This document shows, piece after piece, positions 22,651 to 35,000 of a DNA stretch of 64,000 nt. The notes below the pieces were generated by a model, which was given only the letters and a program-made list of their open reading frames with translations, did no database searches and had not been told where the DNA came from. This stretch comes from Distichodus sexfasciatus (lineage: Eukaryota > Chordata > Actinopteri > Characiformes > Distichodontidae): positions 1 to 64,000 of the forward strand of contig JAVGVS010000184.1 of the NCBI GenBank assembly GCA_032718565.1, read 5' to 3'. A program made the position numbers and the translations under genes. The first letter of the stretch is position 1. The number at the start of each line of letters is the position of its first letter.

Positions 22651-24023
22651 GTATCCTAGATTCAAGCCTGCAGTGTTTCTTTCAGGTACCCAGGGACAAG
22701 ACAATACCCCCTTTCCTTCCCAAAAGGACCCTGAACCATCCCTATTTCCATCCCCGTTGCTGACCCAGGTGAGTATATGTGTTGTTAAATTCCACCAGCA
22801 CTAGAATTGGCTTTGGTAAGGCTTGTCTAACGCTGCAGCTGTTACATCGCAGCTTTCATCCTGCCATCACTCTCTGATGTTTTGTGGTTTTTTGTTCTGC
22901 TTCTGAGATCACTCATCCATCTCTCTGGTCCCCCCTGCTGAAGGATGGATAGCTCCAATTACATGTGGTTCTCAGCACCAAGAGACACGTCTATGGTTGA
23001 ATGGTGAACTGTGAGATCAGACCTCTTCGCACAACTTGTGGATGCTGGGGATTCATTACCACTCTGACAAAACCTGACAAGGAGATTAGAAGCGCCTCGC
23101 ATTCATTAATTACCTTCTAAGTTATTGCTGGGGATCTGAGATTTAGCAATTGTACAGTGCACTGCTTTGAATGACTCATATTTTAGGCAAAAGGGGAATC
23201 GCTGCTAGCGTGTCTAATATCTTGTCTCCGCTCACCCAGTTGAGTGCGTCGAGAAAGCTTTGACAGGTCTCAGATAGATGTGCTACAAAGACATGAAATA
23301 TGTTACCTGACCTGAACAATCACACACCCTTGGGGAAAGCATACTGACAACACAGAGTTTAACACACACGCAGAGCAAACACGGTTCGATAGCTGTCAAA
23401 CTCAGCTTGGCAATATTAAATTCTTCAACAGTCTGCAGTGCAGAAATAAAACGACTCTCATCAGTGTAGCGTTTTTTCCGCTGGTGGGTCCACCCGCATT
23501 AACCTCGCTAACAGGCCAATGTGCGGCCAAACATTAATGATCAAAATATTAGGCAGAGTCATAATAGGCCTCGCGGTTCTGGTACAGCGCTATGTGTCTG
23601 TAGCAGGCGATGCTGCTGTGAACAGCAACTCTGCTAACGATGTCCGATTTCACAGTGGAGTTAAACTCAATCTGCCACCCTTATTAACTCATCCTTAAGG
23701 CAAAAGCAGCTCCAGTTCTCTAAGGTTGTACACAGCACAGCTCTTCTACACAGAAATGCAACAGACTGCAATATTGTCAATATATCCAGAATATATTACA
23801 TTTTACATTTTTTTTAAAAAAAGGAACAGAAGAATTTTAGCTGCTCCAAAGTGAAATGACTTTTCCATTTTAGATAATATTAGTTATTTATTGCTCCTTA
23901 AGATGGGTTTCTGGTATACAAAATGTACTTGGGGTGGCAATAACAACATTTAAACTGGTTATTAAGTAGAAGAGTTGCGTTGCAAAAATCTATAACATCT
24001 TTAGAATGGACCAATTAAAAAAA
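22651..24023. other. no gene seen; unique sequence
   Basis: Low-repeat stretch (especially about 22900-23760) without supported ORFs. It is a candidate for comparative search for conserved non-coding elements. Confidence 0.5.
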
Positions 24024-24118
24024 ATGGATGGGTCAAATGGAGAGGTCACATTTTGTTGTGGTGCACTGTGTGCTGTGCTGTGGTGTGTTCACAATGACAA
24101 ATAATCACTCACTTTTTG
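24024..24118 (+). mobile_element. 3' fragment of tRNA-derived SINE
   Basis: GGATGGGTCAAATGGAGAGG followed by 'TTGTTGTGGTGCACTGTGTG' and 'GTGTGTTCACAATGACAAAT' matches the 3' half of the family at 6681-6900. The head is absent. Confidence 0.7.
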
Positions 24119-26400
24119 CACATTTAGCACTTTGGAGTTAAGGATCTTGCTTCACCCAGTTAATACCAAATGTAACATCACTCATACAGTCATGTTTTAC
24201 TGTCACTCACCGTGTATAAGGAAAGAAATGTTTTGGCACCAACCTTAAGACCCAAGTCAGGGCTGAAGTCACTCAGGTGTGTTTTGGAGTCAAGGCTGAA
24301 GTTGCAAGTTCTCAAGTTGCTTAATCAATTTCCAGTTGGAATCAAACTGTAAGGAATAAAAACAGCAGGGATATTACTACACATTTCTATTGCAGTTACA
24401 TCAAGAATATTAGTTGAATTGTGGGATAATATATGAAGAGCTTATATTTAAACCCACAGTCTTGCTTTGTTAATAAAAGAGGTCAATAACATTGTCAATG
24501 GATAATAAAATGTACATGATGGGGTTTATATTCAGTGCAAATATGTGGTTGTATAATAAAGTAGAACACTTGATTCGCTTAAGGCTGGGCTTATATTTCA
24601 ATTTGCTAGATTGATTATGCATTTTTGCAAGTGTGTGCATACATGTCTGTGCAAGCATTTTATGAGTTCTTTAAAAGTGCCATCAAATTAAAATTAAATT
24701 TAAAAAATGCCAGCTCTCATTTAAATCAAATGATTTGAATAAAATGTTTTGTAATCTCCCTCCAACCATTTGCTATGTTCTCCCACACAAATTCTTCTCT
24801 CATGATCTGTTTCTCCTATAGCACTCTAAAAGCTATTACCCATCATACACCTTAAGCCTTTAATATTTCATCCGGCCACTAATAATGCTTTTTTTAACGT
24901 CAAAGCATTACTAGCCATTTGCTTACGAACATAAAAAGTCCCACATGATCTCGGAGGGATGACACATTGCCACAGAGGAACTCTGATTCAACCAGTCACT
25001 CCACCGAGTAAACTTTCCCTTAAATAGACTGACAAAATCAAAACGCAAACCTAAGCAATGGACGCAGCAACTTTAAAAACAGACGTGCTCCTGCAGAAGG
25101 AGGGAGGAGGCCTGAGGGCTTCCATACTTGGTCAGCTAGGGCTGAAAGGGCAGCACGATTCTGGATCTGACCCATGCTGCCCCCCACCATCACCACCACC
25201 ACCAGCACCACCACCACCTTCTCATAACTCTCTCGGGGAGTGAGTTGTGTTTAGCGAACATTGGCCCGGAGCTCCCTCCTCTCTGCATACCTCTTCCACA
25301 AAAGGAAGAGAGAGTGGAGAGAATCACGGCGAGTCTCCTTGTGATTCCAGAGCTCTGAGGGAGGCTGGATTGGAACCTCTGCATTGTGCTTCTGCAAACA
25401 CACACACACACACACACAGCCTGCATCCAAAACGGCTCTGAGGGCTGATTTATGCTTCCTCCTCAAACCTACTCCATTGCTATGGCAGCGATGGTGCGGC
25501 TCAGACCTGACGCACACCTCAACAAAAATGGAACTATAAAACCATGTCATAATGATAAAATTGCTGTAAACAGCTATCGCTATAAAATAACTATAAATGA
25601 ACCCTAAATCTGTGTAGGTTCCATAGATGTCAGTCATCAATACTTGTTAGTCAGTGTTACAGCCTTCAAAAATGGCAGTTTCCAATAACACACAGCACTT
25701 TGCAAGTCTTAATGCTGGTTCATACTCATTCATGCATCTACATGCATTTAATTATGTTTTATTTCCCAACTGAATGTGATCTTGTGCATTTGTTTGCATG
25801 CCAAATTGCTTGATGATTTTCTGACCACTACTTCATTCTCTGTCAATCATTCTATTGTAGAAACACTAACCAAAAAGAAAAGATTATAATAATAAAACAA
25901 CCAAAAATTCAGAATAAAGAATTAAAATCGAACAGTATGACAGCTCCGACATCACACCTGCCAAAGTATTTGAAAATGATAACTTATTTGTAGATTGTAT
26001 ACTTTCTGGTTGGATAACGTTTCCATAATGTCATCATTCCTGTGGTTAATGATCATTTTTGCATGTCTCTTATTTTGTTTCCCACTTTGGGCATTTGCAT
26101 GTCAAATAGGTCGACGCCGATTATATGGCCACTACTTCATTTGCTTAAAGAAACACTCCATGCTATAATCCTATACGTAAAACTGATATAATAAAGCTTA
26201 CCAAAAATTTAACAGTATGATATCCCTGACATCACAGCCAGAAATGATCAAAATCACTATTAATTCGTTGATCTTTCTGGTTGAGTAGCCTAATAGACAC
26301 ACTCCATTATATCATGTTTTGGACGATGAATTTATGTTAGAATCATGAGGAACAAGATGTTGAGATGAGAAGAAAACAAATCTTTTCCAACACTTGTACT
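24119..26400. other. no gene seen; simple repeats
   Basis: This contains a (CAC)n-like run at 25188-25218 and (AC)n at 25396-25418. Overlapping ORFs at 25058-25640 on both strands arise around these repeats and have no domains. Confidence 0.55.
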
Positions 26401-26583
26401 GGGATGCATTTCCTAAAAGCTGAGTTGCTAACGTAGTTGTACATTAGCAACTAACATAGCGTAGAATAGCAACTAACATATGCAACTAACATAGTGTACA
26501 TTAGCAACTAATATATGCTACTAACATTGTGTTGCTAACATTTTTAGCAATACATTTGCAATTATCCTTTTGGGAAATGCATA
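26401..26583. mobile_element. fold-back element with internal GTTAGCAACTA repeats
   Basis: The ends GGGATGCATTTCCTAAAAG and, read inward from the right, ATGCATTTCCCAAAAGG form inverted repeats around short repeats of AGCAACTAACATA. A related fragment is at 14985-15103. It looks like a MITE family whose interior expanded as a minisatellite. Confidence 0.65.
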
Positions 26584-28140
26584 TGATTCATCTGGTCAGG
26601 ACAACAGGACAAAAAAAAAGAGAGACAAACTCGACTAAACTAAAAAGCTTTAATGGAAGGAATTGGGAATCAAATCAAAAATAAGTTTCATCTTCCACCT
26701 CAAAGATTAAGTTTGCAAAGTCGTTTCTACACTGGCAATCTTCATTAGCAAGAGAGCTAACAGCAGCGTATAAGCTTCAAATTAGACTCATGTTTGCATG
26801 AGGCTAATTTAAAAACTCTAAGCTCCCATTCAGTTTAGCCGCTTGAGGGCAAAACAACAGTAGGAAGATTTGGAAACCAAATACTCGTACTGTTCGCTCG
26901 ACTCTGTTTAAGGTAGTTGGGAAATTAACCTAAACGAACCATTACCTTCACTCCTAATAGAAAGAGTTGAAGTAATAAAGCTGACTGCTTGGCAGTACGC
27001 AACAGAGAGACTAGTGCTCGCCTCAGCGTCTAACAAACTGCCTTCTCTACCTTCCTAGATTCCCTCTCCCCGTCCATGCCCCCGAAAATGTGTTCTTTTC
27101 TCTCACAATCTTTCTCTTTTTCCCTTTGACTCTCTTTATTCCTCTCTCTGTTTCTTTCTCTTCCTCCCAGTCCATAACGCTGCTCGTTATTGATCGCTAG
27201 CACACGAGAGCGCGCCCACGCCGCTCGCCCTCCCACATGTTCCACCCGCAGCATAGCCATGTCTCTACTCCTTCCCTTTCTCTCTCTCTCTCTCTCTCCC
27301 GCCATCTCGGCATTCACATTCACTATTTTGTTACTTTTACGTTTCCACTCTGGTCCAGCTTCCTCCGTCCCTCCCTTTCTCTCTCAATCGCCAGGATTGC
27401 CTTTTGTCTATTAAACAAACAGCACCATGGATATGATATTGTGTTATTGTTCAATGCCGTGAACTAGCAGACGTCTTGCGCAGAGAGAGGTGCACGAACC
27501 CAACCGTTCTTGTCCGTTCTCGATAAAAAAACAGAAGGCGGATGAGCAAATTGCGATGTAACGTGAACTGCATTTTAATATCCTAATGCCTCAGCAAAAA
27601 AGGTCAGCGCGGTCGCCTTGGCTTAGAGTGACATACGGCAAAAGGGCAGGGCACCGCTTCAAATTCTTCAGACTCCGATCGGTACTCGCCCACAAGCCGT
27701 TGCTAAGGCTTGGCGTGATGAGAGAGCGGATTTGTGTGTGTGTGTGTGTGTGTGGGTGTAGGAGGTCAGGATGTATGTGTTGTTCAGGAGGAGGTTTGAC
27801 TCAATTATCTGGTGGCTCAGGGCAGCTCGGCTCGCTGGCAGGTGGATGGATGTGGGTTTTATGTGTTCCTGCTTCGCCAGTCCCTGCTCCTCGCCTTTCC
27901 CTTAGACACACACTCATATACACACACACACACAGCCGAACTACACCCCCGCACCATATGCACCTATGTGCCATCCCCCTCCCTTGCCTGAAACGTGTGG
28001 GAGGGAAGCCCCTAGGTCCTCCCAGCCAGGCAATCAATGGGTAAAATGCAGGCGGAATGCAAGGTCACCTTCATGTACCGAGCGCGGCTCAGAGGAAGGC
28101 GGGAGGGAGGGAGAAAGGGGAGCAGTGGTGGCGAGAAAAG
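26584..28140. other. no gene seen; CT-rich and microsatellite sequence
   Basis: This holds a pyrimidine-rich zone (about 27045-27170), a (CT)n run near 27280-27298, (GT)n at 27735-27754 and CA runs near 27905-27935. The 152-codon ORF at 27586-28044 crosses the (GT)n tract and is not supported. Confidence 0.5.
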
Positions 28141-28145
28141 AAAAG

Positions 28146-28151
28146 ACAGAC

Positions 28152-28214
<63 letters not shown>

Positions 28215-28228
28215 CTGAGAGAGAGGGA

Positions 28229-28286
<58 letters not shown>

Positions 28287-28303
28287 GTGAGTGAGAAATT
28301 GAC
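28146..28303. repeat. long (GA)n microsatellite
   Basis: About 160 bp of almost pure GA dinucleotide on the plus strand with a few GC, GG and ACT interruptions, ending in (GAGT)n. It produces long artefactual RE- or SL-repeat ORFs on both strands. Confidence 0.95.
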
Positions 28304-28579
28304 AAATAAAACCAAGCAAAGGGCGGTTGAAAAATGAGATGGGACGTGGGGTGAAATGAGTAAGGGGGAGGACAACAGATTGGAAATGAGAAAGAAGAGA
28401 GACGAGAGAGAGAGTGAGAGAAGGAGAGATGAATGGGTGATGTAATGCAGAGTTGGGCATTACGATGACGAGCAGTGCTGAAGTGAAACACCAGATGAAT
28501 GCTAAATAGAATGAGGGAGAGAGATCAAGAAAGAGAAAGAGTGAGAGCCTTAGGGAGAGCAAGTCAGAAATGGGGATCA

Positions 28580-28583
<4 letters not shown>

Positions 28584-28622
<39 letters not shown>

Positions 28623-28635
28623 AGGGAGGGAGGCG
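28584..28635. repeat. (GA)n then (GAGG)n microsatellite
   Basis: Second purine tract about 280 bp after the first. The sequence between them is also purine-rich (GAGAGA clusters at 28390-28430 and 28510-28560). Confidence 0.9.
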
Positions 28636-29994
28636 GGTGGCCAAAAAACAAGCCATGAATGCCAAGGCATGAAATGACAAGATTGAGTGAGAGAAGAACA
28701 CAGCACCCCCAGCTTGAACCCCGGAGCCACGATGTGTCAAGAGTACAGAGCAGGAAAAGTGCCATGTTCCAGTTTTTCTCCGGCCTGTTCAAACCCAGAG
28801 CACTTTTCCGTCCAGACACTGTTTCCATCCAAACTCTATTCTGCTTCTCCTTCACCCCTGCACCCCTCCTCTTCATGTACTAATTAGCCCTTTGCTCTCC
28901 GCCAGTGCTGCAGTGCGCCACAGGGATGGTGGGCAAGGTAGCAGGTGTCTGGTGGGAGTGCAAAACAGTCACTTTTACGTTTTAATTCCACAGGTTAAGT
29001 CCTCCACAAACAGTAACTGAAGGAAGGCAGGCAAGGGAAGAGGGCTGGACTGCACTGAAAAGAGAAATATGGAACGATTTAAGCCCAGGGACGAAAAGAG
29101 AACATGCAGGACAGGTTAGCGCCATTTCCAATGGCCATGCGTGGTTGGTGAGCTGAGGCACTAGCGAGAATTTTGCCTTGATGAACTGCAGCTCTGTAGG
29201 CAATGGAATGAAGGCAGACTGGGTGCTGGGTGTGGGGTTTGGAGTGGGGATGGTCAGTTTCACTTTTATATCTCTAAATGTGTAAATCTCCATGATTTGG
29301 CTTTTTATTTGGTTTGTTACAGTGCCATGAATCTTTACATAATCTAATGCAACTTTTTAGGTCAGCATACAAAAGCTTCTCAGGGAGTAAGCACTGCTTC
29401 AGGATGTGTTCTTCGAATGAAAACGACAAAAAACTGATTCTAGATCAGTCTCAAGACTGTATATATATAATCTTATTTTATAATAAGTAGTTACTTATCT
29501 ATATTTGCCCTCAGAAGGAAAAGGAACACGTCAGAGGAAGGAAAGCCTTTATTGAGATGTTCAATGGTTCATACCTGTTCGATTTTGTAGTGTTACTGCT
29601 AAGAATTTATAAAAACATCCCACATAGTCTAATGCAGAACACAGGAAGGAAACTTCTGAAAGGTCCTCAGTCCAGTCCCTTTTTAATCTGCCTCCATTAG
29701 GCCAAAGGCAAAGACCATTTTGATTTAAAGCTAGTGGATTAAACCACCACTAGGTTTTAGAGAAGTCCAGCCGATGTTCACAGAACTGTTTCTACAGCTA
29801 TGTCCTTAAAGGGTTGTGAACCCACTAGTTAAAGTTAAGTTCCCCTGCATATTGTTGGTGTACTTGTTACCTCAAGAACATGAGGAACAACAGAACACCC
29901 AAATGCAGCTAATTTAGCAATTATGGTGTTGCTACAACCCTCAGTTAGCATCTGTGTAGCTGCTGGACAGTACAAAAAGCGTGAAGATGAATCC
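28636..29994. other. no gene seen
   Basis: Unique sequence with short overlapping ORFs at 28659-28887 (plus) and 28982-29293 (minus), none with a recognised domain. Confidence 0.5.
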
Positions 29995-30080
29995 TGAAAG
30001 TGAGTGATTATTTGTCACTGTGAACACAGCACAGCACACAGTGCGCCACAATGAAATGTGACCTATCCATTTGACATATT
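29995..30080 (-). mobile_element. tRNA-derived SINE 3' part
   Basis: 'GTGAGTGATTATTTGTCACT', 'GAACACAGCACAGCACACAG' and 'GCGCCACAATGAAATGTGAC' match the SINE family. A matching head-like piece (CTAACCGGCACCGGGCGAAC..TTTAACCATTACATTACC) lies at about 30345-30390, so this copy may have been split by later sequence. Confidence 0.65.
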
Positions 30081-30393
30081 CATGACGGTCATGTTACTTC
30101 ACACTCCCCCTACTCACTTCCACTTGAGGCGCAACTAACTAGTTTGGGAAACCCCCAGGAAAACGCAACACAAATCCAATGTTTGTGGCTGTGGTAAAAT
30201 GAAATCTCAGACGATTTTAGAATCCCGGCTGGACGCATTTTCTAGGTCTTAAAAAGAGGACATGTCTGGAGAAAAGAGGACGTTATAGCCAACCTAGTGA
30301 AGGACCAGCGAGCATCTGACATGGGCAGCAGTCTGACCGGTCTGGAATCCTAACCGGCACCGGGCGAACTCTTTAACCATTACATTACCAACT

Positions 30394-30623
30394 CAGATTT
30401 GCCAACTCTCACGCATTCAGCCGCAATCTCACGCTCTCGAAAGAAATCTCACGCCAAATCTGACATTCTTCTGTTTTTTTCACTAATGTGCACTCATTTC
30501 CAAATGACTATAAACATTTCTCTGACTGATGATTCGCTGAGAACAACGATCAACGCTCCCGACATCGGCCACAGACACACCCACAATCTCACGCCAAGGT
30601 TTTTGGAAAAGTTGGCAACCCTG
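30394..30623. mobile_element. hAT-like MITE with TTGCCAACT ends (230 bp)
   Basis: The left end CAGATTTGCCAACTCTC and the right end, read inward, CAGGGTTGCCAACTTTTCC are inverted repeats. The interior repeats ATCTCACGC several times. No clear 8-bp duplication remains. Confidence 0.65.
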
Positions 30624-30884
30624 CCAACAGCCCCTCTAGTGGAATTTGGGGTGAGGTGCTTAACAACAGTAGAAAATGGGACACAGCCAGGCTCGAATTC
30701 ACTTGCTGCATAATTTTCACACCAAAAAAAAAGTGGAAAGAAATATATTGAATAAACGGTGTCTTTATTAAGAGAAAAACATACATTTATTTGGGCGTTA
30801 TGTGTAAGTTGCCAAAATGCCGTATTTGTGTCGTAAACCGTTTACACGCATCTGCACGGGGCTCGCGCGCGCAAATGTCAATAC

Positions 30885-30892
30885 TATAAATA
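30885..30892 (+). promoter_or_regulatory. TATA-like box upstream of the 92-codon ORF
   Basis: TATAAATA stands 109 bp upstream of the ATG at 31001, downstream of a GC-rich CGCGCGCG patch. It is only a sequence match; no transcription start is demonstrated. Confidence 0.3.
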
Positions 30893-31000
30893 CTTGAGAG
30901 TTGCTAAGTAACCTCTGCAACCACCTGCGCCACGTGAAGCGAACGGTTATTAAAATAATTAAAAAAAAAAGCCGTTAACGGTAACATCCGCGGGTTAAAC

Positions 31001-31279
31001 ATGGCGGGTGGCAAGTGTTGGTTTCACCAATTAATGAAACGGACATTACAAGGCGTACGGAACGCTTTATGTCAATTTTTACGCCGTAGACATCGTGGCT
31101 TACGCGCTAACCTGAACTCCTCACCGGAAGCGCGTGCCTTCACTCTGGAACCGTGTGGTTGGAAATCAGGACCCGCGCGCCACCTTGTGGAACTGCGCCG
31201 GGCATTACCGGAACTGCGGGTTCCTCACGATTATAAACCAATGGCGTTTCACGTCACAGAACGGATGAGCAGTATATAG
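31001..31279 (+). CDS. possible single-exon small protein of 92 residues, unidentified
   Basis: I do not recognise this protein. The ORF starts at an ATG in good context (A at -3, G at +4), runs 92 codons in a block with more than 20 CpG dinucleotides in 240 bp (31021-31260), and stops 30 bp before an ATTAAA signal at 31309. A TATAAATA lies 109 bp upstream. The product would be basic, with an arginine cluster (FLRRRHRG) near residue 30, and has no signal peptide or membrane segment that I can see. Against coding, its 3' end overlaps a CCAAT-CRE-TATA arrangement, which suggests the DNA may instead be a CpG-island promoter. Treat as a candidate only. Confidence 0.25.
   Translation: MAGGKCWFHQLMKRTLQGVRNALCQFLRRRHRGLRANLNSSPEARAFTLEPCGWKSGPARHLVELRRALPELRVPHDYKPMAFHVTERMSSI
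31238..31279 (+). promoter_or_regulatory. CCAAT - CRE - TATA cluster
   Basis: ACCAATGG (around 31238), the palindromic cAMP response element core TCACGTCA (31249-31256) and GTATATAG (31272-31279) occur in the order and spacing typical of a vertebrate core promoter reading rightwards. No downstream gene is recognised before the convergent proteoglycan gene ends at 32054, so any transcript would be non-coding or very short. Confidence 0.3.
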
Positions 31280-31308
31280 CACACATTTTGTGACAGCGTC
31301 GTCTTGGT

Positions 31309-31314
31309 ATTAAA
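31309..31314 (+). terminator. ATTAAA polyadenylation-signal match
   Basis: Variant polyadenylation hexamer 30 bp after the stop codon of the 92-codon ORF. A chance match is possible. Confidence 0.25.
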
Positions 31315-31912
31315 GATTATAACTTAAAAATGCATAAAATTATGCAAAATAGAAGTCCAACTAGATATTTACAGTCATGCATCAACGTAAAATAGCAATT
31401 AGCAACGATGTGAAACTCTGGCTTCACGCAGGACATTATCCAGTCACGTTTCTCATTCTCTCTGTTCGATTAAACAGATGAATCGATTATTAGCCTCTAT
31501 TTTTAATTTAAATGAATTTTAAGCGGTGAAAACAAACCTTGTCCGGACTTTGACTTGATAACCTTGGCTGCCACGCTACAGAAAGTCAAGGTCACATCTG
31601 AGCTTAACAATGTGTTATTTTCAGTGCCTTGATCTTTTTGACATGAATAATAGAAATATGCAGCCATTTTTACAGTTTCTTCACTCTATCTGACATCCGG
31701 GTTGATTAAGTCAATGTCAAGGTCAAAGTTTTGCTCTCAACATTTAAACATTGGAAATAATCGCTGTGGAACTGATACATTTGGTTAAATAAACAGGGAG
31801 AAAGCTAAACATTTCACATCTCTGCTATTTATGTCTCATCAGAAGCCAGTGTGACATTATGAAATCAGGAAATCAAACTTATGGCATGAAAAGAGTTGAT
31901 GAAATTTCAGGA

Positions 31913-31918
31913 TTTAAT
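31913..31918 (-). terminator. candidate polyadenylation signal of the proteoglycan gene
   Basis: On the minus strand this reads ATTAAA, 136 bp downstream of the proteoglycan stop codon. No AATAAA was noticed closer. Confidence 0.3.
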
Positions 31919-32053
31919 AAAAATTCAGCGGGTGGCAGTTTTCCTGACTGTGAAAAGCTCGAGAACAGCAGTTAGAGGCGAGTACAATCTTGCCATGAAA
32001 CTATGTAATAACCCAGACAGGTGGATGTGGATGTAGCAGGTCCAGTCGGCCAT

Positions 32054-35000
32054 TCAGTGCAGAGTTCCCACAGGAAGGCGTGGTAAGCAGACATAGGCCT
32101 GAGCGTACAGATTCACGTCCACAGGGTTCCCGTCCAGCCGGATGTCCTCTAGAGCTTTGCGGACATAGTTGATGTCGTGGCTGTTGCAGAAGGTGTCCTG
32201 GTTCAGGTTCTGGATGTTGTTATTCTGGAGGTGATGTAAAAGAAAGAAAAGAGTCATGCTTTTTTCTGGCCTCTTTTTTAGAAAATGGCTCTAAGGACTG
32301 TGTGCTTTGGAAACAGCAGCTGGACAACTAACTTAAATACCATGAGACATGCTTGCTGAGACTAATAATTATGTATAGCAGCAGTCAACAGTCTGGACTC
32401 GTCTTGTTAGATGAATAAAGGTGAATATGTTTCGATCTGAGGGCTTCATAAAAAGCTGTAAATATTTTTGTTTTTGTTAAATATACTGTAGGTAGTCAAT
32501 AGATGTCCAAGCATGCTCTTATTTACTTAGATTATAAATAACTTAAACATTAATGTTAAAATACACCCAAGTATTACAGTTTTCAACGTTTTTTAAGTAA
32601 AAAAGTGTCCAGTACTGAAAGATCATTCAAGGTTGTTATCACAGCGAAGAATGCTAACTGCCTTCTTTAGATGATTACATTTTTTGTTTCTATTCAGTTT
32701 TGATTATTTGAAAATGAGAAAAACAGCAAGAGTTGTAGAATCAGTAGTTGTGTCCAAACTTTACATAATCAAATCAAACCTTTCATTCATGGATTTTGTT
32801 TCACAGTTTCAATAATGATTTTCAGATACAAATAGAAGATATTTGAATTTAAGAACACCAAAGTGGACACAGTGTATTAAAGGGTTAAAACAAAGCAGAT
32901 CATTATGAGCAAATGCACTGCACAGCATGATATTACATTTGTATCTTTCACATCAATTAACAAAATACTCGAACCATCGTCTATATGAGGATGTTTGTGC
33001 CAAACAAGTGAGTTTTGGGTTGGTGCCTGAAATTCGGGGAAGTATTTTGCTCCTTTAAGCATGTTATGGATTACAGTTTGTACAATTACCAGAGAATTTT
33101 ACTGCAGGCCATTTAGGAGAACTTGCTAACATGAATTTGTATTGACTTCCTATAAAAATTTAACAGAAAATGTTTATCACCACTTATGTAATTACATTAA
33201 AGAAGGCTGCCAGTTGTCCATGATTTGTGGACAGAATGTGGGAAATAAAATCTGTTTAGTTGGCAAAACTGAGTGGCAGAGTGATATTTTTTGATAGAAA
33301 AGTAACACTACAAAGCATTACAGAATTGAAAGCTGTCGTTATGCTATGTTGAAGCTAGTGCACGCTTCAGTCAAAGGGGGCACAGTTCCAGTTATGTGTA
33401 GATGGCGGTGTGTGCGTGTGTGGGTGCAGGTGAAACCTGCAGGTGTAGAACTCGGAGGCTGTCGGGCAGCGGAGTGGGGATGTAGTTGAGCTGGTTGTTG
33501 GACAAGTACAGGAACTGCAGCTCTTTCATTTCCTGTTGAGGAGTTCAGAATGTAAGGTGGAGGAAGAGAGATAATGCATCGCATGCTTCCGCAGTGGCCT
33601 AACAGTTATGAAACAGTTTGGAGTCGCTGAGAAAAAGAATCAGAAAAACAAGGGCTTGCAGGGCTGAGTTGGGCTTGGATTGAGGGAGCCTCTAAGAAAC
33701 AGAACAAGCTTTTGACAAACTTCTAAAATGTTCAAATCTATCAAGATCAAAGTTGATCGATTTGAACATTCAGTTCAAGAACCTGTTCAAGATCAAAGAT
33801 GAAGGATGGAAGACCAGCAAGGCAAAACCAGTTAAAATTACAATAGTTTTAAAAAATAGTTTGTTCTTGTAGCCGCTAAATACACCCATCATTAAAGTCA
33901 AATGCTACTTTAAATGTCTAAAAATAAATGTATGAGAAAATGTTTAATCTTAATTATAATCATTGACTGTTGAGACCCTGCCTAATTAATGTATTACTCC
34001 CATTATTTTGAATAAAGGAATGGCACAAATACAAAAGAAAACATTTAAATGGATAATTCAGTATAGTTAGTGTAACCAAAACCAGAAATAAAGGTGTACT
34101 TTAAGTGAAAATATTAATATTTTTTATAGGAAAATTTATCGTTTAGATTAACTCAACAATAGATAAAATAGTCAAAAATAGTTGTTAGTAGCATTCCTTG
34201 CAAGTACAAGCTGGAAATGTTACAACCACAAAAACGCAGCAAAACATCATCAGAATTATTCCTTCTTCTTCTTCTGATTCAAGTCATATTTTTATTATGT
34301 CATTTAAATATTTGAATTTAGAATTTTGTGGCTTGATTGTGCACCTTAAAGGCCTCTCTGTGCATGCCACTGCTCCTCAGGTGGTTGTTGCGGAGGTCGA
34401 TGTGCTTCATGGTGGCTGGCAGTTCAGGCAGGTTTTGAACGATGTTGTCAGCCAGCATCAGGTCCTGGAGTTGAGGGAGCGAGCGGAAGGCCTCCTCGTG
34501 CAGCTTGGAGATCTGATTCCCCGTCAGATCGATCCGCTTCAGCTGGTCTGGGAACAGAGAGCCGGCACACAATGTAATCTCACCAAGTTAAGGTCTAAAT
34601 CTAACACACACCTCTTTTCCACTTAGTTTTGACATAGTTGGATTTGTTTTGCACTCTAGATTCACAATGAAACTGCAAGACCTGTATGGATACTAAAGAA
34701 TACCGGAAGCCTATATTTAATTTAGCAAATGAAGGAAAAAATAAATTTCACCAAATAATCAAACAGGAAACACCAAGCATATATTAAGCAAAAATCAACT
34801 CAAAAGGAAGATTCATGCATTGGAAAATATTTCTATGTATTAAATTTAGCAAAATTAAACTTTTTATTCCTTCTTAGCTACTTAAAAAGTAAGAAAGAAC
34901 TGCTTACTGATAATAAACATACATTTATTTTGCCCCTGATATATTATACTGCATATAACAATCTTTTTGTGCTTCCACATTCAAGTAGTTATTTATGTGG

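Noticed and set aside
27586..28044. 152-codon plus-strand ORF
   Set aside because: It crosses a (GT)n repeat (poly Cys-Val), an opposite-strand ORF overlaps it, and no domain or splice context was found.
28012..28730. Long ORFs of 100-213 codons over the GA tracts on both strands
   Set aside because: They encode only RE or SL dipeptide repeats from the (GA)n microsatellites and shift freely between frames.
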